From: Acanthochlamys bracteata
Lineage: Eukaryota > Streptophyta > Magnoliopsida > Pandanales > Velloziaceae
DNA length: 64,000 nt
Assembly: GCA_019914995.1 (NCBI GenBank)
Contig: CM034128.1
Span: 11,427,501-11,491,500 of the forward strand
Direction: 5' to 3'
In this document: positions 1 through 11,360 of the stretch, one piece after another
How the letters are laid out: every line of letters starts with the position of its first letter
Position numbering within the stretch: the first letter of the stretch is position 1
Position numbers and translations under genes: made by a program
The notes under the pieces: generated by a model
Databases searched by the model: none
Told to the model about the DNA's origin: nothing
Seen by the model: only the letters and a program-made list of their open reading frames with translations

Positions 1-665
1 GCGATACCGGCAACAGCGAGAGCAGCGAACGAAGAAGAACGAGGAACAGTTGAGGAGACGGTTCGGTTGTTTTACTTTCAATAAGCGATTCAGGTGTCCC
101 GCGGAGTAGGATAAGCTGTGATCGAACCACGGAGAATTTAAATTGTAATAACAGACCACTAATACTAGGTTTTGCATTTAGTCGTCTAGTAGATTTGGGG
201 TTTCACTTTTGGGCCCTACTACACAGATAAGCGTGTAGTGTTATTATTGTGTGCATTTTGCGTAAGAATTAATATTTTGTATCACATCTTTCGTCCCACT
301 TTTTTATTAATTTTAGTAGGACCAACAAAAAGAAGGATTGATAAAAAAGAAACTTCAATTTCCTACAATACTAGTTTACTCAAAATAACAAATTCAAAAA
401 AAAAAAAAAAAAGAATTACCCGAGACATGTTTGCTGTTGTATAACTACATAATCAGGTGATTGATTATATACACTTCTGGGAGAAAAAGAAAAATTAGGA
501 ACTACTAAATCATGGACAAAGTGAAAGAACATATGTTTGGTTACATTAGTATGAATCATCAATGTATACAATGTTGAATCTCTCAAACGGATTTCTTCTT
601 TTTACATGGAAACACAGAATTCAATATACAAGGAAAGATCTCTGCTCAAGTCTCTACTTGAGATT
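1..665. other. Left-edge spacer and 3' flank of the PPR gene
   Basis: No gene can be supported here. The first 110 bases are less A+T-rich than what follows and could be the leader of a gene lying off the left edge, but no start codon or recognisable peptide is visible on either strand. The rest is A+T-rich with a run of A near 395-412. The stretch just left of 666 is probably the 3' UTR of the minus-strand PPR gene. Confidence 0.5.
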
Positions 666-2483
666 TTAGGCCTTCAACTGTTTCCCCTTGTGCGCTTCGC
701 TATCAGGTTCTTGCTTCTCTCTGTTCAAGTTTAGCATTGGAAATGTCTTCTTCAATCGCTTGAAACAGTCATCTGGCAAAATATCCTTCTCAACAAGCTC
801 TACAGTCAGCTCCATCGCCTCTGTACGATGTCCTGCATAGGCCATTCCCTCTATCAGCACGATGTAGGTCGTCTGGTTTGGCCTGCACCTTTTTTTCAAC
901 ATCTCCAGGAAAACCTCAATTGCTTCATCTATGCGGTGAGCTTTGCAGAGTCCAAGCAGCACTGTGTTGTAAGTGATGGCGGTGGGGCGGAAACCTGCAG
1001 TCTCCATTTCCTCAACTAGGGTCATTGCATCCTCAACCATGCCATCTCGGCAAAGGCATGATGTTAAAACATTGTAGGTGATTTCATCTGGATCTATGCC
1101 TTTTGCAATCATCTCACCGACGAGTTCAAGAGCTTTCACCCGGTCACCACTGTTCCAAAGCCCTCCAATGACTGCATTGTAGGTGCTGGCATTGGGGTAA
1201 CAGCCAGCCTCCCTGAGCTTGCCCATCACCTCAACAGCATGCTCTGCATTGCCTGTCTTGCACAGAGCCGACAGTATTGTGTTGTAGTTCACAATGTCTG
1301 GCAAGCAGCCATTAGAGATCATGCAGTCCATGAACTCGATAGCTAGATCTATCCTTCCCTCCTTGCAGTAAGCGGAGACCAATGGATCATAGCTGTATGC
1401 ATCTGGCTTCAAACCTCTCTCCACCATGTCCTTGAGCAACTCTTTTGCCCGATCAACAAGGCCATCATGACAGAGTGAGCTGATCAGTATGCTGTAGGTG
1501 ACATTGTTAGGCTTCAAGCCCCTGCTTATCATCTCTCCTACAATTTTCTCCACATCCTCCCAGCGTTTCTTGCCAAGGAATCCCCTGAGCAGGATGTTGT
1601 ATGCAACAACATCAGGCTCACAGCTGCTGGGAGACGCCAGACTGGAGACAAGCTGCCAGGCAGCGTCCACCTGGCCTTCTCTGCACATTCCACGGATTAT
1701 GGCGTTATAGGTGTAGTTGTCTGGCTGTAGACCCCTGGCTTCCATCTCCTCCAGCAGCCTCATGGCCTCTGCTGTAGTCCCTCCATTAAGGATGACAGCC
1801 TCAATGAGGATTGTGTAGGTAACAACTGTTGGCTTGCAGTGGTCATATGGCAACTGTCGTCGCATTAGGTCTAGGGCATAATCCAGCTTGCCTTTGCCGC
1901 AAAGGCTTCCGATGAGAATGTTGTACGTCACAATGTCTGGTGGGCAACCACGCGATCGCATGCGGACGAGCACAGCCATAGCCTCATCGATGCGGTTGGC
2001 CTTGCATAGGCCGCTGACAAGAGCATTGTACGCGAATGCGTCAGGCTGGCCGTAGGCCTCCAGCATGTCCATAACCCTTGCAGCTTGCCTGGTGCGGCCA
2101 ACGCCAAACATGGCCTTGATGAGTTTCGTGCACGGGACAACATCCGGCCGGTAACCACAGCTGATAATTGACTCAAGCAGCCTAAGGGATTCACTAAACT
2201 TGCCGGCTTTGTAGGACCTCTTGAGCAATTTCCACATGCGGGTCTCCTCATCCACCTCAAAGACTGGAGACTCTACCACAGCCACAGGGGCGATATCCAT
2301 AGTTGTGGCCATCACTGGTCTCTGGCGGTGATGCCGGCTCCTGCTCGCTGCAGCAGGCTTCTGCTGACATCTTATAAGTAAGAACTGGAGGTGGGAGACG
2401 GAAGCTTTATTCTTCTTGGAATTGTGGGCAGCAGCAGATGATGGAAGAGATTTTGGGAAAAACTCTGCTAGTGAAGTTGTCAT
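666..2483 (-). CDS. P-class pentatricopeptide repeat protein, probably organellar
   Basis: Single-exon ORF of 605 residues. From about residue 80 to 590 it is an almost unbroken array of about 13-14 PPR motifs of 35 residues, with the recurring pattern PDxxTYNxLIxGLCK. PPR proteins bind organellar RNA one base per repeat through two residues of each motif, and act in stability, splicing or translation. No E, DYW or SMR domain follows the array, so it is P-class and not expected to edit RNA by itself. The first 60 residues are rich in S, A, K and R with few acidic residues, as in a chloroplast or mitochondrial targeting peptide. A second Met near residue 58 could be an alternative start, but it would remove that leader. 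Intronless structure is normal for the family. It resembles the Arabidopsis chloroplast protein I recall as At3g04760. The target RNA is unknown. The coding sequence is richer in G+C than its flanks. Confidence 0.93.
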   Translation of the reverse strand: MTTSLAEFFPKSLPSSAAAHNSKKNKASVSHLQFLLIRCQQKPAAASRSRHHRQRPVMATTMDIAPVAVVESPVFEVDEETRMWKLLKRSYKAGKFSESLRLLESIISCGYRPDVVPCTKLIKAMFGVGRTRQAARVMDMLEAYGQPDAFAYNALVSGLCKANRIDEAMAVLVRMRSRGCPPDIVTYNILIGSLCGKGKLDYALDLMRRQLPYDHCKPTVVTYTILIEAVILNGGTTAEAMRLLEEMEARGLQPDNYTYNAIIRGMCREGQVDAAWQLVSSLASPSSCEPDVVAYNILLRGFLGKKRWEDVEKIVGEMISRGLKPNNVTYSILISSLCHDGLVDRAKELLKDMVERGLKPDAYSYDPLVSAYCKEGRIDLAIEFMDCMISNGCLPDIVNYNTILSALCKTGNAEHAVEVMGKLREAGCYPNASTYNAVIGGLWNSGDRVKALELVGEMIAKGIDPDEITYNVLTSCLCRDGMVEDAMTLVEEMETAGFRPTAITYNTVLLGLCKAHRIDEAIEVFLEMLKKRCRPNQTTYIVLIEGMAYAGHRTEAMELTVELVEKDILPDDCFKRLKKTFPMLNLNREKQEPDSEAHKGKQLKA

Positions 2484-3314
2484 TGGAACTTTGTAATAAA
2501 ATGAATCAAACTATCTATCGCAGATTGAAACTTATAAAAGGTTTGGTCAAGGGAATGAATAGAAGGGAAAAGAGAAAAAGGAAAGAAACTCTTTCAGGTG
2601 AAGTGGTGGGTGAGCGTGGCCTTGAATTTAAAGATACGAATGTGTGGTCATGGATTTGGAGGATGTGTCTAACCAAGGAGAATCCTCCATCTTGTGGATA
2701 AGGTGAGGCTGCAGATATCCTTCAAACTTTCGGATATCTGATCACTTAAAACAAAGCCCATTTATCTATTTCTCTAACTAGGATCTATCTATATCTGTCT
2801 ATCTATTTAACCAAAGCCATTGTAACGGGAAAGAATGTGACGATGTGTAGGCCCAGGACCACAACCAATTTAATTCAAAACGCCTAATGCAAAGAAGACA
2901 ATAAAAGAGTTGGTCTTTAAGATCATGTTTTAAGAAGTAAGAATGTGTAAACTAAAATTAAATTGATACCTAGCAGACAAGTTTTAGAATCAAGGGAAAG
3001 CCAGGATGAGTGTGCTCGGGTAAGTCTTCAGAGGGCGGAGGCTCTATGCAATTGTGAGGAATGGGAAAACAAAAACATCTGCAACAAGGAAATTTACTCT
3101 CTACGTCGAACATGATAAACTCACACAACAACGCAAAGAATATAACATGAAATCAGATCATGGTCAGCATGTATTGCATCTGCGTTTAATACTCATACAT
3201 GTAAGCAAAATATCTTGTGAAAAGATAAGTTAAAACAACACTTACATTGTTTAGCTCCAAGGCGAAAGGACATATGAAACAGCAATTCTGGATTTGAAGG
3301 CTAGGAGATGGGCG
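2484..3314. other. Spacer: PPR promoter side and PTAR1-like 3' flank
   Basis: No coding potential beyond chance ORFs. The right part should carry the 3' UTR of the PTAR1-like gene and the left part the leader and promoter of the PPR gene. A GATATC repeat motif (CAGATATCC / CGGATATCTG) occurs near 2713-2742. No clear TATA box was found in the minus orientation. Confidence 0.5.
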
Positions 3315-6300
3315 TCAATTTAGCAGGCCTTCCCACAGAGGTGCTCTCTCTGGGCAATTGGCTACCAATAGAGTCTTCAGGCCTCCTAGCTCTTCTAACT
3401 TCTGAGTGATTAAACCTTTATATGGCTCTGGAACTTGCTGTTACAAAAAAATAATAAATAAAAGGATCATGAAAAGCATGTAGTGTATTGTGAACAAAAT
3501 TTATGCATTTTCTAAAGTGAAAACAGTCTTTATGCATGTATATTTATGCATTTTCTAAAGTGAAAACAGTCTTTATGTATGTATATCCATAAAACCTAAA
3601 ATCTGAGCACCCTTTAGCCTGATGTTCAACCTTGAAAATGAAAAGAACGTATGAAGCTGCATGTTGGGCTTGAAGTCGAGTGTCCTCAAACTCACTAGTG
3701 GAGACCTTCATGCATGAATGAGCAAGCTGTAGCTCTTCAGAGAGAAACAAGCCCAAATTTGGGCTAACGTCGTCATAATCATTTTTATAAATAATACTTA
3801 GCACCTCGTTGGTAGCTAAGTGCTTTATCCAGCATTGAGAAAGAAAGCGGCGATGGATCCACAAAGCCTTCAGATGGACAGAGAAAAGGATCAGCACAAG
3901 CTCTAACTTCATAAGAGGGAGTTACATGACATTTATATTTCGAGTATATATGAACCTTTGTAACAGACGAACACCAGTTCTAAAAAGCATATATATCAGC
4001 CAAAAAACCTTCCATTAAGGTTGTATGCAGTGCATCCAAACACTCCTAACGTTGAATATCACATAGGTTGCAGAGATATAACTGATCAATACCACTAAAA
4101 TACATAGAGATGATACTATGCAAGATGTATAAAATAAGATACTGACTATTTGAATCTAAAACTTAATTGTGTAATATGAACAACAGATTTTCTGTATTTG
4201 TAAGTGTGGATAATGTAAGAACTTCAACTCTATAGATGGTCATGCCTCTTTACATGTCTCCAACATAGGATGACCAGTTAATACAAAAATAGAAAAGATG
4301 TGAATGACCACTTCAGCTAATTGCACGAGAAATTCCATCAGGAAATCTGGAAAACTAGCAATACTATGCATTTAAGACAAAGTAAGCGCACCTCTCTTCC
4401 GATATAACGTTTTATGAGCAGCTCAGTCCAGTCAAGCTCCTCCTGCCAAAAGACAGGTAGCCACAACTTAAAGACGTTTTTTTATAAGTGGATACAAAAT
4501 CTGGATGCAAGACTGAGTTCAACATATATCAACCATACAAGACAAACAGGAAGAGAAGATTCATGGTTTATTCATCACCGTCATGGAGCCATGTTGAATA
4601 GCAAAATTTTAATATGCACTTATAATATATGGCAGCAGGAATAGTTATAACAACAGAACATACATAAAGATTCTAAAACCATAGAAGAGAATTAAAAATA
4701 CTGTACATCAGGCAACAGGGTATGCCCAATTCAAGATTGTAAACGGTATGAAACAAAAGATGAGAATGATACCTTCCACAAAGAGTAAACTCTAGGGCTG
4801 TAGTTAATAGCTCCTTCCTCAGCATCATTTACAATATTGTCATGTAAAATTTTGTATAACAATTGCTGCAATTAGAAGAATGTTTAAAATAAGAGTACTT
4901 CATTTTACAGACTACAGATTGCCTGACACCAAGAAAGATAAAGCTAAGGAAGCATGACAAGTATCAAAGCTTAAATAAAAAGGAAAAGATCAATTCAAAG
5001 CATTATAAGACATCCAGAACGGGGTAATAAAGACTGATGGAAACTGAAGTATTGCACATGTCACAGTAGAGGTACAGAATGTATAAGAAGTACCCTGCGA
5101 TAGTGGAAGCAGCAGTTATCAGCTAGGTTTAACTCTCCCCATTTTCTTGATGTAATTAGTTCATCATTCATCTGTATTGCAGAACACAAAACAAGCCATC
5201 AGTTATATACATGAGAAATCAAACTCCAATAGCTTCCAGAAAAAGTGATGTGACATTAGGATGTAAAAACTTCATCTCCAAAGTAAATAATGAACAAATT
5301 CATTCTCATATCTATGCAACTATCAACTTTTGAGCTACTTCGACTCTTCAAAAATTCTGCTTTCTGTAGTCAACTGCACAGTACTTTTTATGACAGAATC
5401 TCTTGCTGTAAAATGACTAAGTACCTGCTGTATAGACAGGTAGAAAGTAAGCCAGCAACGGTGTTTCCAAGCACGATAATTCATCTTTGACCTCTACAAA
5501 GGAAGGAGGATAAAAATGAGCTTTATCGCTTTATCAAGATAAATCCACAACAATTACCTGTACCTGACACAACCTCCTTGGTGATTCCAAGACATACAGG
5601 TTATGTAACTATTATAGCCGCAGTCAGAAATGAAGATTAACAAGATGTTCAAAACCATGAAACTAAAAGTAGGCAGCCTACTCTTCTCACTAAATATTAA
5701 AGGTTATCATGGCCATAAGCAAAAATAGAAAATTTCTTCTGCATGATTTATAAAATGAGACGCCTACCAATCCTACAATAGCAAACACTCATAAGCTGGA
5801 ATAGAATTTACCTCAGCTATCTTCTTTGCCAGCTCTGATTCTTTTCCTACTATCCCCTCCAGATTGTGGAATCGCTCAGCTAAACTTTTGATGATCCACC
5901 GCCTGAAATATGGCAAGTGTTAGCTTTTCAAGAAGTTTAAGAAAAATTGTATATATATGGCGAAAAATTTTGAAGATAACATTTACGTAATTCTTTTACA
6001 AAAGAAAAGTGAATACCTATGGCTCCATGCTTGCTCACTTTTCGGTGAGTATGAAAGAATTAGAGTGGATAACTGGAACTCGTTCGAAAATAGTGATGCT
6101 TGCCCCATCTTCAAAAGTACTAGTTTCCTGCAGGAAAAAATAAATAAATAAAAGCAGCAAATGCAGCATACAGAGTCATTGCTACAGTCCACTATCTCAC
6201 TTATTGATAATTTTTAGCTTGATCTAGACACTGCAGTGAAACGTGACGATGAAATATTGCCAAGGTTTTCTTCAACCTATATTAGTTAACTTAGGTAGTC

Positions 6301-6969
6301 TCTTTCTGCCCACCAGCATAAAGGAAATAGCAAAATTTTGAAGCATTATTCTGCAATTTCAAGAGTATGTCTTTTCTGCGAGCAAAAATCATGATAATAA
6401 GAGCAAAACAAGATATTACCTTGAGTTCCATGCAGTTGTAAAGTCACAGCTCAAAATAAGAAGGGATTTAGAATGTCTCAGTATCTCGTTCTCAAGAAAA
6501 TCACCAGTACTGGAGTTCGGGGAATCATCCAATACACTGGTCCCAGTTTCAATTGATTTGTTCGGTCTGTCCTTATAAATTCTTCTGAGTTCCATGAATC
6601 TTTGCTTTGCCTCATTATAGAGATTCGATAAAACGTCGACTGAGATGGCCAGCTTGTGATCATTGTACCAGAAAACTGCTTCATCGTATTGAATCAGAAC
6701 TGCATCAGAGTTTTCTTCTACACATTTATGTATTCTGGCTGGTTTTGGAAGCGTTGCAAACTGTGAGGGATGCAAAAACCCTACTTCGTCGCTGAAATTG
6801 CACAAATCAAAACAAATAAAATTTGCTATGAAAATTTTCAAAATTTTAGAAAGGTTGGCGAGGTATGATTTACAATGAACTGGAAAAGAGAAGAAATTGA
6901 AACTTACATGAGGGGATCGTGATCGAGGATGAGCTCAAGCTGTTGTAGAAATCTAGAATTATCTCCCAT
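3315..6969 (-). CDS. PTAR1-like protein prenyltransferase alpha subunit repeat protein
   Basis: Nine exons give 405 residues: 6908-6969, 6420-6791, 6017-6127, 5812-5902, 5094-5171, 4773-4865, 4392-4442, 3631-3867, 3315-3437. It carries protein prenyltransferase alpha repeats, each centred on a W with a nearby R: FTTAWNSRK (about 139-146), EQAWSHRRW (about 178-186), SPRVYSLWK and ALWIHRRFL (third last exon onward). Length and repeat spacing match the PTAR1 family and not the canonical FTase/GGTase-I alpha or RabGGTase alpha. In humans PTAR1 pairs with RABGGTB as GGTase-III and geranylgeranylates a few already-farnesylated or SCF-linked proteins; a like role in plants is inference. The donor ending exon 8 (AAG|GTTGAA) is mediocre, but joining it to the last exon keeps frame and ends in WEGLLN. 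The leader just upstream of the ATG holds a TTC microsatellite. Confidence 0.88.
3501..3586. repeat. Tandem duplication of a 43-bp unit in PTAR1-like intron 8
   Basis: Two adjacent 43-base copies, 3501-3543 and 3544-3586. They differ at a single position, GCATG in the first against GTATG in the second. Both lie inside the last intron of the PTAR1-like gene (3438-3630), close after the weak donor. The near identity indicates a recent duplication. Confidence 0.95.
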
Positions 6970-7448
6970 TCTTCTTCTTCTTCTTCGTTTTGTGTTGCAA
7001 AGATTAGAATTGGTTGAGGTTTTCTTTTTTTTGTTTTTTGTTTTTTTGTGACACCCTACAAATCTATCTATTAGAAATTTAGATCGTGAACTTATTTATT
7101 TTTATTCGAAGAGTCGCGGGAAAACAACGCTGATAAAACGCGTTATTAGCGACTTTAACAGTTTATTTTTTACAAATAAGTTACACAAAATCAATTACTA
7201 TAAAAAATATTTATTAAATATGAATTTAAATTTTAAATCATTTTCTATATAAAAAATAATAATTATTAAAAAAAATAAGCACATACATTAGAAGTTAAAA
7301 AATGAGTAATAATTCCCAAGCAACCGAAACTTTAAGCAGGATAACTCAACAAATTCAAAACTTCCAACATTGTAGTCTTCTCTCTAACAATTTGCATGTC
7401 ATCTTTTTTATATGCATGTCTTTCTATTCAAATGCATTTCGCAAGTTA
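6970..7448. other. Spacer between PTAR1-like promoter and PCS 3' flank
   Basis: The right-hand gene (phytochelatin synthase) ends here and the left-hand gene starts here, both on the minus strand. A short TTC microsatellite lies at 6970-6990. The stretch 7130-7290 is almost pure A+T with no coding signal. No separate gene is supported. Confidence 0.5.
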
Positions 7449-10400
7449 TCACGCAATGCCATCCACCTCCTCATCTTTACATCTCTTGAGGAAGTGAAGC
7501 TGCCTTCGCAGATGCAGAACCTGAAAGGTAAAAATCTGTCAGCAAGCATGTAGAATTTTCAATCTTATGCTCTTGAAGTGGGTGTTTCTAAAAATCATTC
7601 TTAAAGCTTCACGAACGAGACAACGCGTCCGGAATGTTGGGATCATAAGAACCTGCTGAACTTAACACTAGAGATTCTCAGATGCAGAATCAGATATTAT
7701 GGTATAGTTTCAAAACATGCAATTACCTCTTCTTGAAGGATATCTGGTAGATTATCCGTGGCAACAAGTTCACAAATTTCTTCAAGAAGGCTGTCATCCT
7801 TGATACCAGACCAAGTATGGAGAGGCAGCGCCAGCAAGAGTACAGTTAGGACATCGTTGGTTGCAGGATATAGAAGAACACCGTTATTTGGATCAGAACT
7901 GCAGCAACTTGGAATAGAAGATGATACAGGGACCAGCACATCCACTACTTCCTTATTGCCTCCAGACACCACCGTCCCTGATACAACCGTTACTGGAGTA
8001 TCTCCATTATCCTTCAAGCATTTCACACAGGTTGTCTTACAGCAGAACCCAGTAGTTGCACCGCGGCCTCCTGTTAAAATATTAACCGCTTCACAACAGA
8101 CGCTCGCACCAACATCAGACAATGAATCATTCATGATTAAGCATGGAGAATTTGTGGAATAAGAGCAAAGAGAAGACAACCACTCCGATACAAACATAAA
8201 CAGTTTGGTCTCTTGAACTAGATGTAGCACCTTTTCCTGGAATTAATCAAAATATAAACTGGATAACTGAAAAAAATGACCACAAAAAAAAACCATTAGA
8301 AATAAAAAGTAAAGAAACTCTCAAGCAAGACCTTAGCAACGAGTCGCCCTTTTTCCTCTGCGCTTAAGGCTGATTCATCTTCATCTTGTCTTCTAACTTC
8401 TGCAACCCATTTTATGAAATCCCCGGCATTTGAAGGAAAAGACTTGAATAGAGTAGAAATAACATCTGAAACACTGTGCAGTTCTTCTGCTTTTAACAAA
8501 TTGGGAACATCATCTGTGAGATACTTAGCCATGACAACCCAGCTATCATGTCTGCAGCTCTGTGAGATATTAAAGAACTAGTCAATGTTGTTCTTGCAAG
8601 CAAAGAAAATAAAAGCTTAGCTTGCTTGAAAGATTTAAACTGATTACCAAGGTATAAAGTAGAGAAGGTGCTCTTTCAAGCCTTGAGATAAGCATGAACC
8701 TGTAAGGAGAATATGCCATCTAAAGTGAACTGAGAAATATGTAAACATGAGACAAAGAAATCATTCAATGATCAAAGGAGGCAACTACCATAAGGCTTGA
8801 AAGTAATACTAGTACATCCAACTGAAAACTTCTAAAGATGGACCCGAGCATAACAAGGAATTTAAACTTCATGTTTTAAATATTGTATGTAGGAATCAAA
8901 ATGGAAAGATAAAACCACAATCCTTTTTGGAAGGAAAACATTTCTGTAAGAATTGCAGGTCTTAGAAACAGATGAATGGCATGCACAACTTGAAATATTA
9001 AAGAAGATGAAGTTACCCCCTAGAATGCCCAGTTGCTTTATCAACTGTGTTCATTGCTTCCCAAAGAAGAGTCAGTGGCACCCAGTGAGGTGGATATTTA
9101 AAGCGTGCAACATCTAAAATAAGGACCATATCCCTTCCAGCATGATAACCACCTATTGGTGAAAAATGACCAGTTCCTGTCTGAAGAGAAGATATCAACC
9201 AAAAACTAAGTATTTTATGAAGTTATCATATAAGAAAACTTTCAAATGCTACTATCACAGGAAAACATTTTATTTGATAAGCTTATTCATGTTACCAGAC
9301 TTCAAATGCAGTGAGAAATGAATATTTTAGATCGCTTTGCATGCAGGTGCCCCTTTAAGGCATACATGTGTAAGCTTATTTAGGGAAAAAAGAGGGACGG
9401 ACAAAGTTTTTGCACTCTCTCTTGATCACATTCTTTCAGAAGAACTTGGCTCTGAAAGCTCATCTTATGATCTGAAAGGCATTGTATGTGGTGTCAGTCA
9501 CAATAATAGTTACAGAATTTTGAAGAATACAATGCCTGCGTATGCTCATTACAATAAAGTCATGATAGTCAACCAATATCAGTTTTGCAGATACATCTGA
9601 GATAGAGGGCAACTATTAATGGATAAAATCATGAAGGCATTCAGCAACATTGCATGAAAAAAATTCAACTGCTCATGTAGTATAGACTAGCAATTGTTAG
9701 CTCAAACAAGCTATATACGCAAAATGATAAAATAGCAAGCAATTTATCAGAAAAAATGCTCACAGAAGTATAAAAAAAATTCGAATAACCTGTTGGAAAA
9801 GCTTCCTATGGTAAGATGCGATCATATGGCAATTGCCGGAAGAAGTGCACTTGATCACATGATTACGGAATTCAACAATGTTGCTTTGGCTTGTCCGAAA
9901 GGATTCGACATTAGCTCCAGCGCAATGTGCCAAACATGCTACTTTCAGAAATGTGATACCTTCAGCTTTCACTTTCTCCAAAGGTTCACAACAATCCAAC
10001 ATGGACTCATCAAACCATCTCCAAGGGCCTAACAACAAATCATCACATCAAAGTGAGTTCATGTCAAAAAGTTGTTACTGTTTAGAAGAAAATGTGGAGC
10101 GGTTCTACGAATTTGACCTTTCCACTTCCTCCCAGGATCTATTGCAAGAGCATTTAAGACGACGGACAAACTTGCCAAGCCACAGAATGCAGGCTCTGAT
10201 TGCGTCTGGAAGTAGGAAATTAGCTTAAAGAAACCCTCCATGGTTCCATTTTCAAGGGCTTCAGAGAACATACGCTGCAATTGGCAAGATGCAAATTAGT
10301 ACTTCAACGCAAACATTGACCTAGCATGTAACATCCTCAAACAATATTATCCGTATCTTTTGATTCGACAACGACCATTAGGCACAGAAAAATACATTCT

Positions 10401-10754
10401 TCCACAGTGTGCTTGAAAATATGTAATAAGAACATAAGCCAATCACTATTAGCTACTAGAAATTCAAATTCAACAATACAAATTGCTTGCACAAGTTTGA
10501 TTTTGTGAAGAGGTTCCAGGCTTTAACGGATCTAAGTAGCACATTGAAGTGCATCACGCAGAATTTAAGTGAGTAATTCAAATCAATTCATAGTTCCACT
10601 AGCAACTGAGAGCAAAATCATGTACACATAAAAATCAACAATTCAAGGCCATCAAAAAGGAAAACGTTGTAATGATTACCTTTCCTTCTACTGACGCGAA
10701 CTCAATTGCCGGGGGAGAAGGAAGAATTCGCCGGTAAAGACCCGCCATTGCCAT
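7449..10754 (-). CDS. PCS1: Phytochelatin synthase (glutathione gamma-glutamylcysteinyltransferase)
   Basis: Eight exons give 498 residues: 10680-10754, 10118-10274, 9790-10028, 9017-9180, 8648-8699, 8332-8559, 7727-8236, 7449-7520. The enzyme is a cytosolic papain-like transpeptidase. It joins gamma-Glu-Cys units of glutathione to make phytochelatins that chelate Cd, As and other metals for vacuolar storage. The catalytic triad sits at the same numbers as in Arabidopsis PCS1: Cys56 in EPAFCGL, His162 in TGTGHFSP, Asp180 in LILDVARF. The C-terminal half (about residue 220 on) has many Cys and Cys pairs, as in the metal-sensing domain of plant enzymes, and ends with the [13 protein letters not shown] segment. 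Length is typical (about 485-505). The start MAMAG is followed by an alternative Met at codon 3. Three TGGGCC-type elements lie about 300 bp upstream. All splice borders are GT-AG and the gene looks fully functional. Confidence 0.97.
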
Positions 10755-11043
10755 TAATTCTCTTTCCTCTCTCGCTTCAAAAAAATTTTCCTTTTCTGAT
10801 CAAGAAAGTAATATTTTTTCTCTCTCAGTTATTAAAAAAGCAAGAAGAAGAAAATTAATATCAAAATTTGAAAAATATTAGTTTCAGCAGAAACAAGAAA
10901 GAAATTAAAAAAAAATCTTAAGAGAAAGATTTTAGACTTTTTTTTTTTAAAAGAAAATTTCTCCCACCTTTTCCAGTTTTTTTCTGCGTTGAAAAAAGCA
11001 AGGGGCGCGCTTTTCGCAATACAAGGGTACAGATATCCTCATA

Positions 11044-11080
11044 GGCCCATCTACAAATATGGGCCTTATTCAAAGGCCCA
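11044..11080. promoter_or_regulatory. Three site II (TGGGCC) elements upstream of PCS
   Basis: GGCCCA at 11044-11049, TGGGCC at 11060-11065 and GGCCCA at 11075-11080, so three copies in 37 bases on both strands. They are about 290-325 bp upstream of the phytochelatin synthase ATG. TCP factors bind site II elements, which are common in promoters of ribosomal, mitochondrial and growth genes. Function at PCS is inferred. Confidence 0.5.
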
Positions 11081-11137
11081 TAGGCTTCAATCCATGGAGA
11101 AACCAGAGAAAGCTATTCACAGAATAGTTAGAACGCG

Positions 11138-11360
11138 TTTGGTTGAGCTCCGATGCTGTTTTTTAACTTTTTTTTATTTTATATTTTTTAGTATATAAAA
11201 AATTTATTTAAAAATTTAAAAAATGTAAGAAAATTTTACAGAATAAAATATTTTTATTATATATTTTTATTATTTTTTTGAAAGTAAAAAAATAAAAATT
11301 ATTTTTCAAAAAAATAAAATATTCTTTATTTTAAAAAAGTTTAATAATAACAAACAATAA
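11138..11360. repeat. MITE-like A+T-rich element, copy A
   Basis: It begins with a CGTTTGGTTG edge and runs on as nearly pure A+T with mirrored blocks, such as AAATAAAAATTATTTTTC. The organisation matches the other elements listed at 45.9, 51.6, 52.3 and 52.9 kb. Boundaries are approximate and the right end is not sharply defined. Confidence 0.45.
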
